Part shown: positions 7,271-11,231 of the stretch, in pieces
How positions within the stretch are numbered: position 1 is the stretch's first letter
Layout of the letters: each line of letters begins with the position of its first letter
Assembly (NCBI GenBank): GCA_023251855.1
Contig: JAHEYA010000039.1
Span: 1 to 11,231, forward strand
DNA: 11,231 bases
Origin: Bacteroidota bacterium
Lineage (GTDB): Bacteria; Bacteroidota; Bacteroidia; 2-12-FULL-35-15
Direction: 5' to 3'
The notes under the pieces: model-generated
Told to the model about the DNA's origin: nothing
What the model saw: only the letters and a program-made list of their open reading frames with translations
Database searches by the model: none
Program-made: the position numbers and the translations under genes

Positions 7271-7284
7271 ATGATATTTATCAT
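7271..7284 (-). promoter_or_regulatory. Crp/Fnr-family-like operator upstream of hemerythrin-moaA
   Basis: ATGAT-ATTT-ATCAT is a perfect 14-bp inverted repeat containing the TGAT-N4-ATCA core of Fnr, Dnr, NnrR and related regulators (consensus TTGAT-N4-ATCAA). It lies in the only gap upstream of the hemerythrin gene, between that gene and the terminator of the preceding unit. The combination of position, symmetry and a downstream gene of the kind Dnr/Fnr regulators often control makes it a credible binding site. The regulator itself is not in the window. AT-rich palindromes also arise by chance. Confidence 0.5.
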
Positions 7285-7297
7285 ATTCTTTAAAACA

Positions 7298-7332
7298 AAA
7301 AAACAGCCCAGAATTTCGCAGGGCTGTTTTTT
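7298..7332 (-). terminator. Intrinsic terminator of the narK-narK-barrel unit
   Basis: A 12-bp stem, AAAAAACAGCCC paired with GGGCTGTTTTTT, closes an 11-base loop. On the minus strand the stem is followed by TTTTTTTGTTTT, giving a classical Rho-independent terminator 17 bases after the stop of the outer-membrane barrel gene. The A/T arms make it symmetric, so it could also stop plus-strand transcription. It separates this unit from the hemerythrin-moaA promoter. Confidence 0.9.
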
Positions 7333-7348
7333 AAAGTATGGTAAAAAA

Positions 7349-8650
7349 TTATTTTAAAAAATTGGGTTTAAAAGTAAACATCAAATAAGCCCAGTTCTGG
7401 GTCAAATCATTTTTACCGCCTTTTAAAGCTTTCATGGTCTCGGTTGCAAACATTTGTGAATAGCCAACCTGAAGATTTACATTTGTGGTAAGAGTATATC
7501 CACAAGTAAGATCAAGTTCTGTTCCTAGTGAGCTATTCATAGCTGTGTATTTGCCACTTTTAACAAGTTCTTTTGTATCCAATACATTTGCAGCTGCTGA
7601 GAACATGTGAGCATCCAAACCAATCCAGGCTTTTTCGGATTTATATTTTAGTTTAAGGTATATATCCTGTAATCCCACGGTGTTGATGTGATTGCCTACA
7701 TAAAAATAATCCATGTAACCGTTGAATTTGTGATTGGTTCCATAGAAAGGATTGAACGAATGATTTACGTTTTTATACGCTCTTGCTGTATCAGTTTGAC
7801 TTTGCCCAGTTTGTAATTCATATCCAAGTCCGGCCGAAAACTTTCCTGTTATATTGTAAACCGCATCAACACCAATAAGCATTGCATTCATTTTTCTGAT
7901 TTTACCATCGGTGCCTACACTATTGTCGTCTCCCATTTGATCATAAAAATTCAAGGCAGCAAATATTTTATTTTTCTTAAATTCAATACGTGTTCCTGCA
8001 GTTTGGCTAAAACGTGTGCTATTAATACTAACGGGCGATTGGTAACCATTATTTAAGAACAATACGGATATATTGAAACTATTTATTTTTTTATTCAACC
8101 ATAAAAAATGCAATTCTTTATAACTTGGAGCAATTGTGTATGACATCCCTAAGTTGGATTCTGCATTCTGGTTATAAGCAATACCAGCATGTGCAGTAAA
8201 TGTGCTGTCGCTAAATTTTAATAGAACCAGGTCATGACTTCTCCCTTGTTGTGTCCAGTCAACATTTCCAAGCATTCTATGATCGTCATAAGGAAGCTCT
8301 TGCCTTCCGAATTTAGCTGAGAATTTTTTAGTGAAATTATATTCAGCCCAAGCTTCGTGCAATGAAGTTAATCCGTCAGTAGCGTTTCCCTGAGGCTGGC
8401 TACCCCATATTCTTACATCCTGAACACTTACACCAACCTTATAGTTTTCACCACCATATCCAAAATTTAACCGGGTACGCTGAGAGGTAAAAAGAGATCC
8501 GCTTTGTCCGGAATCTATCAATGATTTATAACCATGCCTGTACTCAGTTCTTGTCCTTATTTCGCCTGTTAATGTCATTTGTGCATTTGAAGGTAGTGCT
8601 GTTGCGCCAATAACAATGCTAAGTAGAGTTCCTTTGATTGTCGTTTTCAT
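7349..8650 (-). CDS. Alginate-export-type outer-membrane beta-barrel protein
   Basis: 433 residues. A signal peptide occupies residues 1-23 (M-K-T-T-I-K-G start, cleavage at S-N-A before Q-M-T). The rest alternates polar and hydrophobic residues in beta-strand fashion, ending in an aromatic-rich last strand (Y-L-M-F-T-F-K-P). Sequence marks of the alginate-export porin family are R-T-R-L-N-F-G-Y, Q-D-V-R-I-W-G, E-A-W-A-E-Y, F-G-R-Q-E-L-P-Y-D-D-H-R and Q-Q-G-R-S-H-D. Despite the family name, there are no alginate genes here. It is the last gene of a minus-strand unit, 46 bp after a NarK transporter, so it may be the outer-membrane channel for nitrate or nitrite (inference). The intergenic DNA is almost pure A/T with no promoter I can call, which supports co-transcription. 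A strong hairpin terminator follows. Confidence 0.8.
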   Translation of the reverse strand: MKTTIKGTLLSIVIGATALPSNAQMTLTGEIRTRTEYRHGYKSLIDSGQSGSLFTSQRTRLNFGYGGENYKVGVSVQDVRIWGSQPQGNATDGLTSLHEAWAEYNFTKKFSAKFGRQELPYDDHRMLGNVDWTQQGRSHDLVLLKFSDSTFTAHAGIAYNQNAESNLGMSYTIAPSYKELHFLWLNKKINSFNISVLFLNNGYQSPVSINSTRFSQTAGTRIEFKKNKIFAALNFYDQMGDDNSVGTDGKIRKMNAMLIGVDAVYNITGKFSAGLGYELQTGQSQTDTARAYKNVNHSFNPFYGTNHKFNGYMDYFYVGNHINTVGLQDIYLKLKYKSEKAWIGLDAHMFSAAANVLDTKELVKSGKYTAMNSSLGTELDLTCGYTLTTNVNLQVGYSQMFATETMKALKGGKNDLTQNWAYLMFTFKPNFLK

Positions 8651-8696
8651 AAGTTTATTTATTTAATTTAATTTTTGTTATTTTTTAATAATAATT

Positions 8697-10040
8697 TTAG
8701 CTAGGTCTTTCACATCCTTTTCTGGTATAATACCACCAGTTAATAATAGTGGCGAAAGCAAAAAACACTGCAATTGCATAAAAGAATGCATTTGCATTTC
8801 CAGTACTTTTCATAACTGCACTTACTGAGGTAGAAAATATAAATGGACCGAATGCTGCGATAGCTGCGGTAAAACCGATTACGCCAGCTGCCTGTCGTGC
8901 ATTGCTTCCAAATATTATGGGATATTGACGGAATGTTGCAGCATTACCCATTCCGGTAATAAAGAATAAGAACAACATTAAATATAAAAATGATGGGAAT
9001 TGATCAACTGAAGTGGGAGTTAGTAAACCCATCTGCACCATTGCCACACAACCAATGATTAAAGCAATACCGGTAAGTGTTGTAAGTATTGCACCCCCTA
9101 CTTTATCGGCAACAAATCCAAACAACACTCTGCTTCCGGCACCAATCAATGGACCCAGGAATGCATATTTTAATGGATCCGGAGCGTTAGGAAAATCTCC
9201 GTAAATAATTTTAATCATTAGTGGAAATATAGCTGCCAACCCGGAGAATCCGCCAAATGTCATCACATAAGTGATGGTGCAAAACCAGGTATGTTTGCTT
9301 TTGAAGATATCCAGCTGTTCTTTAAAAGAAGCTTTAACAGGAATACTTTTAATTAAAAACCATGCAGCAATTGCAAGAATAATCAAAAGAGGAACATACC
9401 AAAAAGCTGCACTTTGTAAATAAATTTGAGAGGTTCCCAGTACCTCTTTAGTTTTCGGATTTGTTTTTGTGAATACTTCGGCTGCCCCATATGTTGCAAC
9501 ACCCAGAATTGCAGGTGTTACGAATTGTGCAACACTAACACCAAAATTTCCAATTCCTGCTTGTATTCCCAATGCAGTTCCTTGCAGGCGTTTTGGGAAA
9601 AATAAACTTGTGCTAGGCATATAAGAGGAAAAATCACCACCGCCAAAACCAGCAGTAAAAGCCAGTACCATAAATACCCAAAAAGGAGTTGCAGGATCCA
9701 TCACTGCTAATCCAATTCCTATGCAAGGAATTAATTTGATGATGGTAGAAATTGTTATTACATGTCGGGAACCAAATATTGGTAACAAAAAAGTATGAAT
9801 CATTCTCAAAATCCCTGCTGCCAAGCCAGGCATTGCAGTGAGCCAAAAGAGTTGATCTTTATCAAACTTAAAACCTATACCTGGCAATTTCACAGCAATT
9901 GCACTCATCATAAACCATGTAGAAAATGAGAGTATGAGGGCAAAAGTTGTAACTGTTAACGTTCGCCAAGCTGTTCTGCTGCCTTCGTTGTTCCAAAATT
10001 GTGGATCTTCTGGAGTCCATTTGTTAAGCCATGTAGCCAT
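8697..10040 (-). CDS. narK: NarK-family nitrate/nitrite transporter (complete)
   Basis: 447-residue inner-membrane major facilitator protein with about 12 membrane helices. It starts with the family's L-N-K-W-T-P-E-D-P-Q-F-W segment. The first nitrate signature is intact at 131-141 (G-F-G-G-G-D-F-S-S-Y-M), followed by F-F-P, Q-G-T-A-L-G and G-I-G-N-F-G-V-S. Arg79 (G-I-L-R-M) and Arg304 (G-S-R-V-L-F-G) match the two substrate-binding arginines of E. coli NarK (Arg89 and Arg305). The second signature is altered: G363-M-G-N-A-A-T-F in place of G-x-G-N-G-x-x-F. It should carry nitrate and/or nitrite as a proton symporter or nitrate/nitrite antiporter; which one cannot be told here. It is 17 bp downstream of a second NarK-type gene fused to a Usp domain, and 46 bp upstream of the outer-membrane barrel gene. 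The ATG at 10040 follows an A-rich leader. Confidence 0.92.
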   Translation of the reverse strand: MATWLNKWTPEDPQFWNNEGSRTAWRTLTVTTFALILSFSTWFMMSAIAVKLPGIGFKFDKDQLFWLTAMPGLAAGILRMIHTFLLPIFGSRHVITISTIIKLIPCIGIGLAVMDPATPFWVFMVLAFTAGFGGGDFSSYMPSTSLFFPKRLQGTALGIQAGIGNFGVSVAQFVTPAILGVATYGAAEVFTKTNPKTKEVLGTSQIYLQSAAFWYVPLLIILAIAAWFLIKSIPVKASFKEQLDIFKSKHTWFCTITYVMTFGGFSGLAAIFPLMIKIIYGDFPNAPDPLKYAFLGPLIGAGSRVLFGFVADKVGGAILTTLTGIALIIGCVAMVQMGLLTPTSVDQFPSFLYLMLFLFFITGMGNAATFRQYPIIFGSNARQAAGVIGFTAAIAAFGPFIFSTSVSAVMKSTGNANAFFYAIAVFFAFATIINWWYYTRKGCERPS

Positions 10041-10057
10041 AGTTTTTATTTTTTAGT

Positions 10058-11231
10058 TTACCTTACAATTCTCAATATCGGGCATGGGGCATCTTTAAAA
10101 ACATTGTATGTTCTGCTTCCCATTAATAATTTTCCAAGTGGCGATGCCCTGTGGCTTGCAAGTATTATCAACTCAGCCTCGCGCTCTTTTGCAATTGCAA
10201 TTATTTCAGAGGCAACATCCCCCTGACCAAATACTGCTTCCATATTTTGTACATTTAATTCTTTTAATTTTTTTGCCTCGTTTATCAATATGTCTTTTCC
10301 TTCACTGATCCAATTTTTCTTAATTGCTGTCCATTCTGGAGAGTCGGAAGCTAACAAACCGGTGTTGTGAAATTTTTCATCAACATACAACAGGATTAAT
10401 TTTGAGCCGGTAGTATTTGCCAGGTAAGCTGCTTGAACCCTTGCTTTAACAGCCAATTCAGAATTTCCAACAGGATAAATAATTGTTCTGAATGAGAATG
10501 CTCCGTTCCTGGAAAATGCCGGCTTAGCATTTTGAATAACCATTCCAGGAATATGTTCATGAATCTCAAAATCAATTTCTTGTTTTTTGATTTTTACTTT
10601 TCCACCTTTATCAACCCAGGTTTTAGTCCATTTACGTTGAGCAAAACGTAATACAATTAGTGCAATCACAGCTAATACTGCAAAGGAAATAAATCCCCAA
10701 GCGTAAGTGTCAGAATGCTGTTTTGAAAAACCCATTGCATTGGGAATAAAACTTCCACCTAAAGCTCCTATTTCACCAATCATGCTACTTGCAACGGCTG
10801 TAGCTAAGGGCCATCGTAGTGGAACCAATTGAAATAAAGCTCCATTTCCTGCACCTAATGCAGCAAAACATATAGCAAACACTACCGTTGTAGTCACTAC
10901 ACTTATTGGAAAGCTAGCCACAATCATGGTTAAAATGATAACTCCAAAAACTGCTGATAAAGTATTTATTCCGCCCCATCGGTCAGATACCCACCCACCA
11001 ACAATACGTACTGCACTACCCATCAATGCAGCAATCATGGTTAATTGACCCGCTTGAATTTTTGAAACACCAAACTGGTCATAAAAATAAGTGGGCAAAA
11101 AATTCGCTAATCCGATAAATCCTCCAAATGTTATAATGTATACCAGATTGAATGTCCATCCATCTCTTTCAAACAAGCACGACAAATGTTCCTTTAATGT
11201 CTGTTTCTCCCTGTCAGGAGGCTCTTTGGCA
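10058..11231 (-). CDS. NarK-family transporter fused to a C-terminal Usp domain (5' end outside window)
   Basis: The frame is open to the right edge; the TTG at 11185 is not the true start, because in-frame codons (ending K-E-H-L-S-C) continue to 11231. The visible part holds the central loop and the last six helices of a NarK porter. It shows the T-F-G-G-F-I-G-L-A-N-F-L-P helix, a substrate Arg in S-A-V-R-I-V-G-G, D-R-W-G-G, and an intact second nitrate signature (G-A-G-N-G-A-L-F). After a roughly 45-residue cytoplasmic linker, the segment at about 10061-10504 is a universal stress protein domain. It starts R-T-I-I-Y-P-V, has L-I-L-L-Y-V-D, and ends with a typical P-C-P-I-L-R-I-V. The ATP motif G-2x-G-9x-G-S is degenerate (A-S-H-R near 10160, with only G-S kept), so nucleotide binding is doubtful. 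The domain would sit in the cytosol and may modulate transport. The stop is 17 bp before the next narK, so the two are likely co-transcribed. Confidence 0.9.
   Translation of the reverse strand, partial: AKEPPDREKQTLKEHLSCLFERDGWTFNLVYIITFGGFIGLANFLPTYFYDQFGVSKIQAGQLTMIAALMGSAVRIVGGWVSDRWGGINTLSAVFGVIILTMIVASFPISVVTTTVVFAICFAALGAGNGALFQLVPLRWPLATAVASSMIGEIGALGGSFIPNAMGFSKQHSDTYAWGFISFAVLAVIALIVLRFAQRKWTKTWVDKGGKVKIKKQEIDFEIHEHIPGMVIQNAKPAFSRNGAFSFRTIIYPVGNSELAVKARVQAAYLANTTGSKLILLYVDEKFHNTGLLASDSPEWTAIKKNWISEGKDILINEAKKLKELNVQNMEAVFGQGDVASEIIAIAKEREAELIILASHRASPLGKLLMGSRTYNVFKDAPCPILRIVR

Noticed and set aside
8651..8696. Separate promoter for the outer-membrane barrel gene
   Set aside because: The 46-bp gap is almost entirely A/T with no recognisable -33/-7 pair or operator; co-transcription with narK is simpler.
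11176..11185. TTG at 11185 as the start of the Usp-fused transporter
   Set aside because: The frame stays open upstream to the window edge and the visible part begins in mid-protein, at the central loop of a 12-helix porter.

Overview
The window looks like part of a Bacteroidota chromosome (a Flavobacteriia-, Sphingobacteriia- or Chitinophagia-like member). It is AT-rich, and translation starts follow A-rich leaders instead of Shine-Dalgarno sequences. One gene ends in a type IX secretion (T9SS) sorting domain, exported proteins have signal peptides ending in Ala before Gln, and a Bacteroidota-like -7 element (TA-n-TTTG) is visible. The gene content suggests a facultative aerobe that respires nitrate or nitrite and also degrades aromatic amino acids with oxygen.

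Left edge (1-186, + strand): the last 61 residues of a c-type cytochrome domain, most likely the C-terminal haem domain of a copper nitrite reductase (NirK). Next comes a + strand block (294-5543). It holds homogentisate 1,2-dioxygenase (hmgA), a 42-codon small ORF with a membrane or lipoprotein-like end, 4-hydroxyphenylpyruvate dioxygenase (hppD), a secreted cytochrome c / copper type II monooxygenase-like protein with a T9SS tail, and a front-end type fatty acid desaturase. HppD and HmgA catalyse consecutive steps of tyrosine breakdown (4-hydroxyphenylpyruvate to homogentisate to maleylacetoacetate).

Right half (5551-11231, - strand): two transcription units, read right to left. The first runs from a NarK-type transporter fused to a C-terminal universal stress protein (Usp) domain (5' end beyond the window), to a second complete NarK-type transporter, to an alginate-export-type outer-membrane barrel, and ends at a strong hairpin terminator (7298-7332). 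The second is a four-helix hemerythrin-like protein overlapping moaA (GTP 3',8-cyclase, molybdenum cofactor synthesis) by one base. It is preceded by a perfect Crp/Fnr-like palindrome (ATGAT-ATTT-ATCAT, 7271-7284), which I infer is an anaerobic or nitric-oxide-responsive operator.

Read together: the NarK pair and barrel probably move nitrate and nitrite, MoaA supports a molybdoenzyme such as nitrate reductase, NirK reduces nitrite to NO, and the hemerythrin probably handles or senses NO or O2. The O2-dependent tyrosine genes lie between the two nitrogen-oxide blocks. I see no tRNA, rRNA, insertion sequence, CRISPR array or integration signature. The most notable items are the NarK-Usp fusion with a degenerate nucleotide-binding motif, the Crp/Fnr-like site, the haem-copper secreted oxidoreductase and the small ORF between hmgA and hppD. 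I do not see evidence for a wholly new multi-gene system.
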